Origin: Litorimonas sp046250185
Lineage (GTDB): Bacteria; Pseudomonadota; Alphaproteobacteria; Caulobacterales; Maricaulaceae
DNA: 64,000 nucleotides
Direction: 5' to 3' (one strand)
NCBI RefSeq assembly: GCF_046250185.1
Contig: NZ_CP176469.1
Shown here piece after piece: positions 35,239-43,026 of the stretch. The position numbers were made by a program, and so were the translations under genes. The first letter of the stretch is position 1; each line of letters begins with the position of its first letter. The notes beneath the pieces were generated by a model. It was not told where the DNA came from. It was given only the letters and a program-made list of their open reading frames with translations, and made no database searches.

Positions 35239-35683
35239 TGTGTCCAAAATTTGGGTCGGCAAAGCCCCGCTTGATGCGGCCAACTTGCTCGCTGGTTTCT
35301 CAGTGTCTGCGGGCGGTGCTGGCGCGATTGTGTCTTTTACTGGCATCGTGCGAGCGGACGCCAAGACGCAGAGCCTGACCCTCACACACTTCCCTGATTT
35401 CACCGAAGCGCAGATTGCGGAAATACTCGACACCGCGACCAAGCGCTGGGATTTACAAGGCGCTCTCGTGTATCACCGTGTCGGCGAGATGCAGATTGGC
35501 GAGACGATCGTCTTTGTCGCAACAGCCAGCGCCCATCGTCGGGCCGCGTTCGAGGCTTGCGATTTCATTATGGATTATCTGAAGTCTGAGGCGCCTTTCT
35601 GGAAACAAGAAACAGATGATGGCGGTGTGCGGTGGATTGAACCGCGTCGCGCAGATATTAATGATAAAAAAAGGTGGGCTTGA
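35231..35683 (+). CDS. moaE: Molybdopterin synthase catalytic subunit MoaE
   Basis: 150 residues from a GTG at 35231; a second GTG at 35240, just past the moaD stop, is an equally good start. GAIVSFTGIVRAD (about 31-43), GALVYHRVGEMQIGETIVFV (about 76-95) and SAHRRAAFEACDFIMDYLKS (about 99-118) are MoaE signatures, with the catalytic Lys in LKSEAPFWKQE (about 116-126). It pairs with MoaD to make molybdopterin from cyclic pyranopterin monophosphate. Confidence 0.95.
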   Translation: MGDVSKIWVGKAPLDAANLLAGFSVSAGGAGAIVSFTGIVRADAKTQSLTLTHFPDFTEAQIAEILDTATKRWDLQGALVYHRVGEMQIGETIVFVATASAHRRAAFEACDFIMDYLKSEAPFWKQETDDGGVRWIEPRRADINDKKRWA

Positions 35684-35684
35684 T

Positions 35685-36212
35685 ATGTCTGGCATAGACG
35701 ACACACGGACGTTCACTCCGATCAATATCGCTGTGCTAACGGTCTCTGACACGCGTACGCGAGCAGACGATACTTCGGGCGATGTCTTGCAGTCACGGAT
35801 TGAAGCGGCAGGTCATTCTGTGCCCGCCCGCGAGATTTTGCGCGACGACATTCCTGCCATCCAAGCCCAACTCAAAAGCTGGATCGCTGATCCGAATATA
35901 GATGCCGTAATCAGCACGGGCGGCACGGGCCTAACAGGGCGCGACGTCACGCCCGAGGCTGTCACACCTTTATTTGACAAAGTCATTGACGGATTTGCTT
36001 TCGCCTTCCACCGAAAGAGCATGGAAAATGTTGGACTATCGACGATGCAATCTCGCGCGTGTGCAGGTCTGGCCGACACAACATTTATTTTCTGTCTGCC
36101 AGGCTCCAACGGCGCAGTCAAAGACGGGTGGGAGGTTATCGGCCCACAGCTAGACAGCCGCCACCGACCGTGTAACTTCGTCGAGTTAATGCCACGCCTG
36201 GCGGAAAAATAA
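35685..36212 (+). CDS. moaB: MoaB/MogA-type molybdopterin adenylyltransferase
   Basis: 175 residues from the ATG at 35685, two bases after moaE. Conserved SDTRTRADDTSGDVLQSRIE (about 23-42) and the molybdopterin-binding loop VISTGGTGLTGRDVTPEAV (about 75-93) are visible. It activates molybdopterin by adenylylation before MoeA acts, or in some bacteria performs a related accessory role. Part of the moaD-E-B-C run. Confidence 0.92.
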   Translation: MSGIDDTRTFTPINIAVLTVSDTRTRADDTSGDVLQSRIEAAGHSVPAREILRDDIPAIQAQLKSWIADPNIDAVISTGGTGLTGRDVTPEAVTPLFDKVIDGFAFAFHRKSMENVGLSTMQSRACAGLADTTFIFCLPGSNGAVKDGWEVIGPQLDSRHRPCNFVELMPRLAEK

Positions 36213-36227
36213 GACAGAAAGATAAGC

Positions 36228-36704
36228 ATGAGCGACCTGACACATTTCGATAAAGACGGCCGCGCAACCATGGTTGACGTGGGCAGCAAGCAAGTGACGC
36301 AGCGCCGTGCACTGGCATCAGGTCAAGTCATCATGGCTCGCGATACGCTGCAGCATCTGGGTGCCAATAAGAAAGGCGACGTTGTAACTATCGCCGAACT
36401 GGCAGGGATTATGAGTGCAAAGAAAACGGCTGATTTGATCCCGCTCTGCCACCCGCTCCCTTTGTCTAAAGTGCATGTAAGCATCAGCGTTGATCCTGAT
36501 TTGCCGGGCCTCAAAGTCAAAGCGGAGACGAAAACTGCGGGTCAAACGGGCGTCGAGATGGAGGCTTTAACAGCGGTATCTGTCGCCTGTCTGACGATTT
36601 ACGACATGCTCAAAGCTGTCGATAAGCATATGGTCATTGGTGAGATTAAACTACTTGAGAAACAAGGCGGAAAATCTGGTGATTGGACGCGCCGCAAAAC
36701 GTGA
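36228..36704 (+). CDS. moaC: Cyclic pyranopterin monophosphate synthase MoaC
   Basis: 158 residues. MVDVGSKQVTQRRALASGQV (about 16-35), LIPLCHPLPLSKV (about 71-83) and TGVEMEALTAVSVACLTIYD (about 109-128) are diagnostic. It converts the MoaA product to cyclic pyranopterin monophosphate. moaA itself is not in the window, so it must lie elsewhere. Last clear gene of the cluster, 50 bases before the DoxX-like gene. Confidence 0.96.
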   Translation: MSDLTHFDKDGRATMVDVGSKQVTQRRALASGQVIMARDTLQHLGANKKGDVVTIAELAGIMSAKKTADLIPLCHPLPLSKVHVSISVDPDLPGLKVKAETKTAGQTGVEMEALTAVSVACLTIYDMLKAVDKHMVIGEIKLLEKQGGKSGDWTRRKT

Positions 36705-36754
36705 TTTGCGTGGGGATCGCTCATCTGTAAAGCTTCACAAAAAAGGGAGAGATC

Positions 36755-37243
36755 ATGTCAAAACTTATTCAACTCATCGTCTGGGGCGGTGCTTTATTTA
36801 TTTCTGCGATTTTTGTGGATAGCCTGCGGTTCAAATTTAGCGGTCACGAAACGCCAAAACATATTTTTGAAACGCTCAAAGACTGGTCAGGCATTGGTCT
36901 CTTCTATCCGGCTGGCCCGTGGATTATTGGGTTGGCAGAATTATTCGCAGCGATTTTACTCATTGTCCTGCCCCTGATATTTTTACTTTCGAAAAACAAA
37001 CGGCTTTTGCGGCTATCACAAGCGCTAGGCGCGTTGCTCGCTTTAGGTGTTATGAGTGGTGCGATTGTCTTTCATCTCTTTACACCGCTCGGGATTGCAA
37101 CACCTGTGGAATGGGTCAATGGTGAGCCGACGAAGTTTTCCAACGCCCTCTTTATATCCGCTTGCGTCAGCTGGGGTTTTGCCCTTTTCATTTTGCTCTA
37201 CCGCCGCAAGGAGCTTCGCGCAGACGCTTTGCAATTTTCTTGA
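36755..37243 (+). CDS. DoxX-like membrane protein
   Basis: 162 residues with four hydrophobic helices (about 5-20, 51-80, 91-112 and 135-152). The FVDSLRFKFSGHETPKHIFE stretch, then a GIGLFYPAGPWIIGLAELFA helix, fit the DoxX/DUF417-like architecture. Function in the family is mostly unknown, often tied to redox or quinone homeostasis. AGGGAGAG precedes the start by 6 bases. It lies between moaC and putA; either neighbour could share a promoter. Confidence 0.75.
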   Translation: MSKLIQLIVWGGALFISAIFVDSLRFKFSGHETPKHIFETLKDWSGIGLFYPAGPWIIGLAELFAAILLIVLPLIFLLSKNKRLLRLSQALGALLALGVMSGAIVFHLFTPLGIATPVEWVNGEPTKFSNALFISACVSWGFALFILLYRRKELRADALQFS

Positions 37244-37336
37244 GCCAACCTCACGCTCTATCGATCCTCTGCGACGTATTTTCTATATCCCTCGTGTTTC
37301 TTTTCAGTTACGCGAAAATCATAGGGAGAGTGTATT

Positions 37337-40300
37337 ATGGGTTATCTAGGCCAACTTGATACGTCACGTCATGCGATAGATGCGCTGGCTCGCGCGTCCA
37401 GCCATGACGCTTTGAACACATTATCGGACTTCAAACCTACTCAATCGCAGCGCGATAAAATCGCGGTAGAGGCCACAGAACTGGTGCGTAAAATTCGCGA
37501 AGACCGCCGCCCTGGTCTGATGGAAGTGTTCTTATCTGAATACGGCTTATCAACAGATGAGGGCGTGGCCTTAATGTGTCTGGCCGAAGCTTTATTGCGC
37601 GTGCCCGATGTCGAAACCATGGACGCCTTGATTGAAGACAAAATTGCGCCGTCCGCTTGGTCTGAGCATTTGGGACAGTCGTCCTCCCCCCTCGTGAACG
37701 CCTCAACTTGGGGGCTGATGTTAACAGGTAAAGTGTTAGGGAAAGACGTTGACCGTCAAACACCGCGCCGATTACGCGCTATGGTCAAACGCCTAGGTGA
37801 GCCTGTCATTCGCATGGCCGTGACACGCGCGATGAAAGAAATGGGCCGCCAATTCGTTTTGGGTCAAACCATCAAAGAGGCCATTTCACGCCGCGAAAGT
37901 GGCTATCGTTATTCTTTCGATATGCTGGGTGAGGCCGCCATTAGTACACCCGATGCCCATAAATATTTGACCGCGTATCAAGCCGCAATTTCTGGGCTGG
38001 CACCCTATTGCAATAGCGCGTCCGTACATGACAATCCTGGGATTTCTGTAAAGCTCTCTGCTCTGCACCCGCGTTTTGATGTTTTACAAAAAGAACGTGT
38101 GATGAATGAGTTATTGCCTCGAATGATTGGCTTGGCGGAGCAAGCGGCGAGCCACGGAATGGGCCTAAACATTGACGCGGAAGAAGCAGACCGCCTTGAT
38201 ATTACGCTCGACATTTTCGAACGCCTCGCCCATCACGCTCCACTGAAAAATTGGGAAGGCCTTGGCCTTGTCGTACAAGGATACGGCAAACGCGCGGGTG
38301 CGGTCATTGACTGGCTGGAGACATTATCCAAGACTACAGGACGGCGCTTTATGGTGCGTCTGGTCAAAGGCGCTTATTGGGATACAGAAATTAAACTTGC
38401 GCAAGAGCTTGGTGTCGAAGGCTTTCCTGTCTACACATCTAAGGCAGAAACAGACCAAAGCTTCGCGATGTGCGCAGCAAAATTGCTCGCCCTCCGCCCT
38501 CATATCTACCCACAATTTGCGACCCATAATGCCGTGACAGCGGCGACAATTTTAGAGTTGGCAGGCGAGGACAAAACAGGATTTGAGTTTCAACGCTTGC
38601 ACGGCATGGGCGAGGCGCTGCATGATATTCTTCGCAAAGAAACAGGTTTACCATGTCGGATTTATGCCCCTGTCGGCATGCATCGCGATCTGCTCGCCTA
38701 TCTCGTGAGGCGATTGCTCGAAAACGGCGCAAACTCATCTTTCGTCAGTCAGATCACAGATGAAGATGTGCCAATCGCGCAGATTGTCAAAGACCCATTT
38801 GAGGCTGACATTAGCCGCGGCGTGACATTGCCAACTGACCTTTTCGGAACACGGCAAAACTCGCGTGGCTTTGACTTGCGTGACCCCGAAGATATGGATG
38901 AGTACCTTACGGGTCGTGCGCCATACGCGACCCAGCAATGGCGTGTGAAGCCCCGCATAGCCAAGCGTCACAAGAATAGCGGATCAACACATAAAGTTAT
39001 CAATCCTGCCGTCCCCACAGACATAGTGGGCGAGGTTCAGTTTGCCGATACCGCAACTGTTTCAGCTGCAATATCCGCGGCAAAGCCTTGGGCGGCTTCC
39101 GCCTCGGATCGCGCGGCTATTTTGCGCCAAGCGTCACATGATTTAGAGTCGCGGTTTGGCGAATTATTTGCTGTTCTGCACAGAGAGGCTGGCAAAGTTG
39201 CGCAAGACGCCATCGGCGAATTACGCGAAGCCGTAGATTTTTTACGCTTTTATGCGGACGAAGCAGAGGCCAATGGTGACGGGACTGAGCCTTGCGGGAT
39301 ATTCACTACCATTGCCCCGTGGAATTTCCCTCTTGCCATTTTCTTAGGCCAGATTGGAGCAGCCCTCGCGGCAGGAAATGCAGTGCTGGCCAAGCCAGCG
39401 GAGTCAACCTGCATTGTCGCGGATTTAGCAGTTGATGTCCTGCACAAAGCTGGCGTGCCCAAATCTGCTCTACAATGCCTGCCGGGCGAGGGCTCGATCG
39501 TTGGCGCCATGTTGACATCTGATCCGCGCATTTCTGGTGTGTGCTTCACCGGCTCTACCGCGACGGCTATGACAATACATAAATCTGTAGCCGCAAACTT
39601 GACCCCTTCCGCCCCTCTCATTGCGGAGACAGGCGGTATCAATGCGATGATTGTCGACAGCACCGCCCTGCCGCAGCAAGCGATTGGCGACATTATTTCT
39701 TCCGCATTTCAAAGCGCAGGCCAACGCTGTTCCGCTTTGCGGCTGCTTTATTTGCAAGATGATATTGCAGAGGGGTTTCTCCAACAGTTGCAAGACGCCA
39801 TGGAGGAATTGGCCCTTGGCGATCCGTGGGACATATCAACAGATATTGGCCCCGTCATCGACGCGCGTGCCCAAGAAGATTTCGCAAATTATTTAGCACA
39901 AGCCAAAAACGATGGACGTCTGTTGGCGTCTATGGCCACACCCAAAGATGGCCATTTTATCGGCCCCAGCATAATTCGCGTTGCAAACCGCGCAGAGGTG
40001 ACTCGCGAAATTTTTGGCCCCGTGCTGCACGTCGCTATTTTTGAGCCTGAAAATCTTGATGAGGTTGTCGCTGATTTAAATGCGGCGGATTACAGTCTGA
40101 CCTTTGGCCTACACTCCCGTATCGATAACCGCGTGGAATATATCACGCAAAGCGTCGAAGTCGGTAATATTTATATTAACCGCAATCAAATCGGCGCAAT
40201 CGTCGGCAGCCAACCTTTCGGCGGGAGCGGGCTATCTGGCACAGGGCCTAAGGCGGGCGGACCCCATTATTTGGATCGTTTTTACAAAAAACCCACATAC

Positions 40301-40771
40301 ACGGAGTCCGCGCCCAAAGAAGGCGCAGCTCTAGCGTTCGCTGCCGCACAAGCTGTTATCGACGCCGCCCCGAAAGTAGGCGAAAACGCGCTAACGACTA
40401 TCGACTGCCCTGGCCCTACGGGGGAAAGCAATCGTCTGTCGACTTTCGCCAAAGGCCGTGTTTTATGCTTGGGCCGCGACGCCCACAAACAAGCTGCCAT
40501 TGTCGAAAGTTTCGGTTGCGTGCCTGTGATTTTTGAAGGCCACCTGGCTCGGCACCTCCTGACTGACCTCACGGGCTTTGCGGCAGTGGCGCTCTGGAGT
40601 GACCCCGCAGATCAACGAGAGGCTCGTATCGCGTTGGCGAAACGGGACGGGCCTATCCTAGCGTTGATTTGCGGCGAGGATATGAGTTTTGCCTGTCTTG
40701 AAGAGCGTCACATCTGTGTCGATATGACAGCGTCGGGCGGCAATGCGCAACTTTTGGCGGAAAGCGCTTAG
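37337..40771 (+). CDS. putA: Bifunctional proline dehydrogenase / glutamate-semialdehyde dehydrogenase PutA (type B)
   Basis: 1144 residues. The proline dehydrogenase barrel (about 130-470; VSVKLSALHPRF-like ISVKLSALHPRF, RLVKGAYWDTEIK and ATHNAVT) precedes an aldehyde dehydrogenase domain (about 520-985) with Glu in LIAETGGINAMIVD and catalytic Cys in FQSAGQRCSALRLL. The N-terminal ribbon-helix-helix of regulatory PutA is absent, and a C-terminal extension (about 1020-1144) resembles the extra domain of long PutA proteins; this combination is usually called type B. It oxidises proline to glutamate using FAD and NAD. Start chosen at AGGGAGAG spacing 7. Confidence 0.96.
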   Translation: MGYLGQLDTSRHAIDALARASSHDALNTLSDFKPTQSQRDKIAVEATELVRKIREDRRPGLMEVFLSEYGLSTDEGVALMCLAEALLRVPDVETMDALIEDKIAPSAWSEHLGQSSSPLVNASTWGLMLTGKVLGKDVDRQTPRRLRAMVKRLGEPVIRMAVTRAMKEMGRQFVLGQTIKEAISRRESGYRYSFDMLGEAAISTPDAHKYLTAYQAAISGLAPYCNSASVHDNPGISVKLSALHPRFDVLQKERVMNELLPRMIGLAEQAASHGMGLNIDAEEADRLDITLDIFERLAHHAPLKNWEGLGLVVQGYGKRAGAVIDWLETLSKTTGRRFMVRLVKGAYWDTEIKLAQELGVEGFPVYTSKAETDQSFAMCAAKLLALRPHIYPQFATHNAVTAATILELAGEDKTGFEFQRLHGMGEALHDILRKETGLPCRIYAPVGMHRDLLAYLVRRLLENGANSSFVSQITDEDVPIAQIVKDPFEADISRGVTLPTDLFGTRQNSRGFDLRDPEDMDEYLTGRAPYATQQWRVKPRIAKRHKNSGSTHKVINPAVPTDIVGEVQFADTATVSAAISAAKPWAASASDRAAILRQASHDLESRFGELFAVLHREAGKVAQDAIGELREAVDFLRFYADEAEANGDGTEPCGIFTTIAPWNFPLAIFLGQIGAALAAGNAVLAKPAESTCIVADLAVDVLHKAGVPKSALQCLPGEGSIVGAMLTSDPRISGVCFTGSTATAMTIHKSVAANLTPSAPLIAETGGINAMIVDSTALPQQAIGDIISSAFQSAGQRCSALRLLYLQDDIAEGFLQQLQDAMEELALGDPWDISTDIGPVIDARAQEDFANYLAQAKNDGRLLASMATPKDGHFIGPSIIRVANRAEVTREIFGPVLHVAIFEPENLDEVVADLNAADYSLTFGLHSRIDNRVEYITQSVEVGNIYINRNQIGAIVGSQPFGGSGLSGTGPKAGGPHYLDRFYKKPTYTESAPKEGAALAFAAAQAVIDAAPKVGENALTTIDCPGPTGESNRLSTFAKGRVLCLGRDAHKQAAIVESFGCVPVIFEGHLARHLLTDLTGFAAVALWSDPADQREARIALAKRDGPILALICGEDMSFACLEERHICVDMTASGGNAQLLAESA

Positions 40772-40979
40772 ACACAATCAATAAAGACCGCACCGCTTCG
40801 AGATGTGGATATCAAAACGGTGCAGCCCGGCAAAGCTTGCGCTTCGCCCCTACGGCTATGCAATAGGTGCGCCAGTTTTGAAAATTGTTTATACAGTCGG
40901 GCTTCGGCTTCACGGGAACGGACCAATGCTTTAGACGTTGGAGTTGGAGAAATTGTTTCATCCATATTTAAGGAATCAC

Positions 40980-41489
40980 ATGCCTCAAACTTTCATAAAA
41001 TTGATCCTCTCGCTCACCCTCGCTGTAACAGTTTCGGCCTGCGGCGGTAGCGGAAATAAAGAGGTGGCGGAAATCAATAATGATTGGACGGGAAATGAAA
41101 TAAAAATCGAAGCCTTTAATGACCGCAAAGTGCAAGGCGTCACCTGTCACATGGCCCATTTTGACCGCAGTGTGATTGATCGCCTGCAAAAAGGGAGTTG
41201 GTTTGAAAACCCGTCGAATGGTTCAATTAGCTGCGTCAATTCTGGACCGATCATTATTGGCGATATTGATTTGGATAAGAACGGTGAAGAGGTTTTCAAG
41301 CAAAAGCAAAGCTTGATTTTTAAAACGCTCGCGGTGAGACGCATCTATGACAGCGAAAATGATGCCTTGGTCTATTTGGTTTATTCTCGCCGTGTTGTCG
41401 ACGGATCTGCTAAAATGAGTGTTTCATCTGTACCTTTATTTGGTTCCGATGTCACATGGGTCAATCGCTCGTCTGGTGATCCGCGTTAG
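40980..41489 (+). CDS. creA: CreA-family lipoprotein
   Basis: 169 residues from the ATG at 40980 (preceded by AAGGAA); the upstream codons to 40938 do not look like protein. A lipobox TVSAC gives a lipidated Cys21. The core IKIEAFNDRKVQGVTCHMAH (about 39-58) and later SCVNSGPI match CreA, a conserved periplasmic protein of unknown function. It ends 9 bases before the convergent DUF4112 gene. The 208 bases before it hold only a weak inverted repeat (GCACCG/CGGTGC at 40790-40823) with no terminator. Confidence 0.87.
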   Translation: MPQTFIKLILSLTLAVTVSACGGSGNKEVAEINNDWTGNEIKIEAFNDRKVQGVTCHMAHFDRSVIDRLQKGSWFENPSNGSISCVNSGPIIIGDIDLDKNGEEVFKQKQSLIFKTLAVRRIYDSENDALVYLVYSRRVVDGSAKMSVSSVPLFGSDVTWVNRSSGDPR

Positions 41490-41498
41490 GCAGATATT

Positions 41499-41951
41499 TT
41501 AAGAGTTTAGCAAATCGTACCGCTGTTTTGCCCAGCGAGTTTCAAGTCGGGTACGCACAATTTCTGCATTGCGAAGATTGCCACGCCAGCCAATATCAAA
41601 CAGATCACCGATAATCGGAATAAGTCCGATGAGCCAGTCAATCCCGATATTAAAGCCCATTTTCGCTAAGTGCCTTTTGCGGATTCCGAGCCTTTGCGCA
41701 CGCAAAACGATATAGCCCGCAACGCCCAAAGTGATCGTATCACCAATCCCAGGGATAAAACCGATAATTGCGTCCAGCCCGATAGGGATTGGCAGAAAAG
41801 GTATCTTGTATTGCGCGTCCATCGTCTGCGCCAGACTTTGAATATGGAGAAACGTCTCATATTCAAGCGCTTGCCGTATCTCTAACGCCTCAAGTGCGTC
41901 CGCTTTATCTGGCGGAATAATTTCAGGGGTATCGATGGGCTCAGAAGACAT
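41499..41951 (-). CDS. DUF4112 domain protein
   Basis: 150 residues. An acidic N-terminus (1-25) is followed by the DUF4112 core: a Gly/Ile-rich segment FLPIPIGLDAIIGFIPGIGD (about 52-71) and its near repeat MGFNIGIDWLIGLIPIIGDL (about 99-118), each probably a membrane-inserted hairpin. Function unknown. The ATG at 41951 lies inside the end of a 14-bp inverted repeat (41950-42013) and no convincing ribosome-binding site is seen, so translation may be controlled by that structure. Confidence 0.85.
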   Translation of the reverse strand: MSSEPIDTPEIIPPDKADALEALEIRQALEYETFLHIQSLAQTMDAQYKIPFLPIPIGLDAIIGFIPGIGDTITLGVAGYIVLRAQRLGIRKRHLAKMGFNIGIDWLIGLIPIIGDLFDIGWRGNLRNAEIVRTRLETRWAKQRYDLLNS

Positions 41952-42013
41952 GTCCGCAAATCTAGACCGTTAAGCCGTCCAAGGGAAGAACGTAGGATAA
42001 GATTTGCGGACAT
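41950..42013 (-). repeat. 14-bp perfect inverted repeat embracing the DUF4112 leader and start codon
   Basis: Arms 41950-41963 (ATGTCCGCAAATCT) and 42000-42013 (AGATTTGCGGACAT) are perfect reverse complements, separated by 36 bases. In the minus-strand transcript the 3' arm ends in the ATG of the DUF4112 gene, so folding would bury the start codon. The stem is not followed by a T run, so it is not an intrinsic terminator. Confidence 0.9.
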
Positions 42014-42097
42014 AATGCCCCCACATAACTATCGGACGGGGATCACGATATATTATGGGTATGGGAGCAAGGGATGGTGGGTGCGAGAACGTCGTCG

Positions 42098-42358
42098 CTA
42101 CGATGCAAGCGAAAGATCAAACAGGCTAGCCTGTGTATTGGGCGGAGTTGGCCGCGTAGACCTCTCGCCCATTAATGCATTGTGATTAGCCGCCATACGC
42201 GCCGCTTCTGCATGCGCTGCCTGACGCCAAGAAAAAATCTTCGCTAAATTAGAGCCAGATGGGCAGTACCAGCGCCGCACGGACGGGTCCCATTTTGCGC
42301 CTAGTTTTTTCGCCAAATCGCGATCTTGATAAGACACATTGATGTATTTTTTAGCCAT
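42098..42358 (-). CDS. Small DUF5710-domain protein, LexA-boxed, with QASLF C-terminal motif
   Basis: 86 residues from the ATG at 42358 (MAKKYINVSYQDRDLAKKLG). Residues 3-45 match the short DUF5710 domain (YINVSYQDRDLAKKLGAKWD then RRWYCP), known as an add-on in plasmid TraC-type primases and other DNA-related proteins, where it may bind nucleic acid. An Ala/Arg-rich helix follows (46-66), then a Pro/Thr linker and QASLF (76-80), four of five matches to the sliding-clamp consensus QL[S/D]LF, six residues from the end. A perfect LexA box lies 31 bases upstream. Function is not known; a DNA-damage-induced replication or repair accessory role is inferred. It appears to be monocistronic. Confidence 0.8.
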   Translation of the reverse strand: MAKKYINVSYQDRDLAKKLGAKWDPSVRRWYCPSGSNLAKIFSWRQAAHAEAARMAANHNALMGERSTRPTPPNTQASLFDLSLAS

Positions 42359-42389
42359 GACCTTTATCCTTATCATGTTTCGAGAAATA

Positions 42390-42404
42390 GAACATAATAA
42401 GAAC
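42390..42404 (-). promoter_or_regulatory. LexA (SOS) box upstream of the DUF5710 gene
   Basis: Minus strand reads GTTCTTATTATGTTC, a perfect GTTC-N7-GTTC direct repeat with an all-A/T spacer, 31 bases before the ATG. Spacer positions 1, 5 and 7 are T, as in the comM and polymerase boxes. Confidence 0.8.
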
Positions 42405-42467
42405 AAAAGTTAATTTCAAGGGATATATTCCTATATTTTTGTTTTTCTGCAGCTGGGTTCCGCTCTG

Positions 42468-43016
42468 TTAGATCACGAAAGCTAACAAAACAAAGACAAG
42501 CGTGCCAACCGCTAGGGACGCGATTGTTATGCGCCGATAGGCTTTCGCCAGCAAACCAACAAAAACGCCGCCTAAAATGACCAAAATCAGAGCTAATGCC
42601 ACAAATTTTTGATATGTCTTAAACAGCTGCGGGCCGTGCCCCATATGCAATTCCATCATTGCTTTTTGCGGACTAGGCGTGATGCGTTTGACCACCCCGT
42701 CAGAGGTAAGTTCCAGATAAGGTCTGGACGTTGGGCGTAAATGAATTTTGCCTTCGCCCCGAGATTTCACATATTCAAATTTATGTTCAATGCCCGCAGC
42801 ACTCAAAGCTGCACGCACATCGGATTCAATCGTCGGCGCATTAAAATTTAACGAAGCGGCGGCAGGGACATTTAAGGTCTCGCTCGTGCTGCTGCCCTTG
42901 ATTCCGAGCAAATAATTGCCGCCCGTAATGGCCATCAATATAAAGGCGGGGGCCATGAAGCCTGCAAATAGCAGGTGTAAAGTAATTAAAATCTGACGTG
43001 TTTTTAAGGGGTTCAT
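42468..43016 (-). CDS. PepSY-associated membrane protein (putative)
   Basis: 182 residues with a hydrophobic helix near 12-35 (LHLLFAGFMAPAFILMAITG), a soluble segment of about 50-125 that contains a PepSY-like stretch (alpha/beta, KFEYVKSRGEGKIHLRPTSR), and two C-terminal helices (about 137-158 and 162-181). This fits a short PepSY-TM-type protein, with the central part in the periplasm. It starts 10 bases after astD and may be the last gene of the ast transcript, but a role in arginine catabolism is not apparent. Confidence 0.6.
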   Translation of the reverse strand: MNPLKTRQILITLHLLFAGFMAPAFILMAITGGNYLLGIKGSSTSETLNVPAAASLNFNAPTIESDVRAALSAAGIEHKFEYVKSRGEGKIHLRPTSRPYLELTSDGVVKRITPSPQKAMMELHMGHGPQLFKTYQKFVALALILVILGGVFVGLLAKAYRRITIASLAVGTLVFVLLAFVI

Positions 43017-43026
43017 GACAAAGCTC

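Noticed and set aside
40790..40823. Inverted repeat GCACCG/CGGTGC after putA
   Set aside because: Six-base arms 22 bases apart with no T run; not a convincing terminator.
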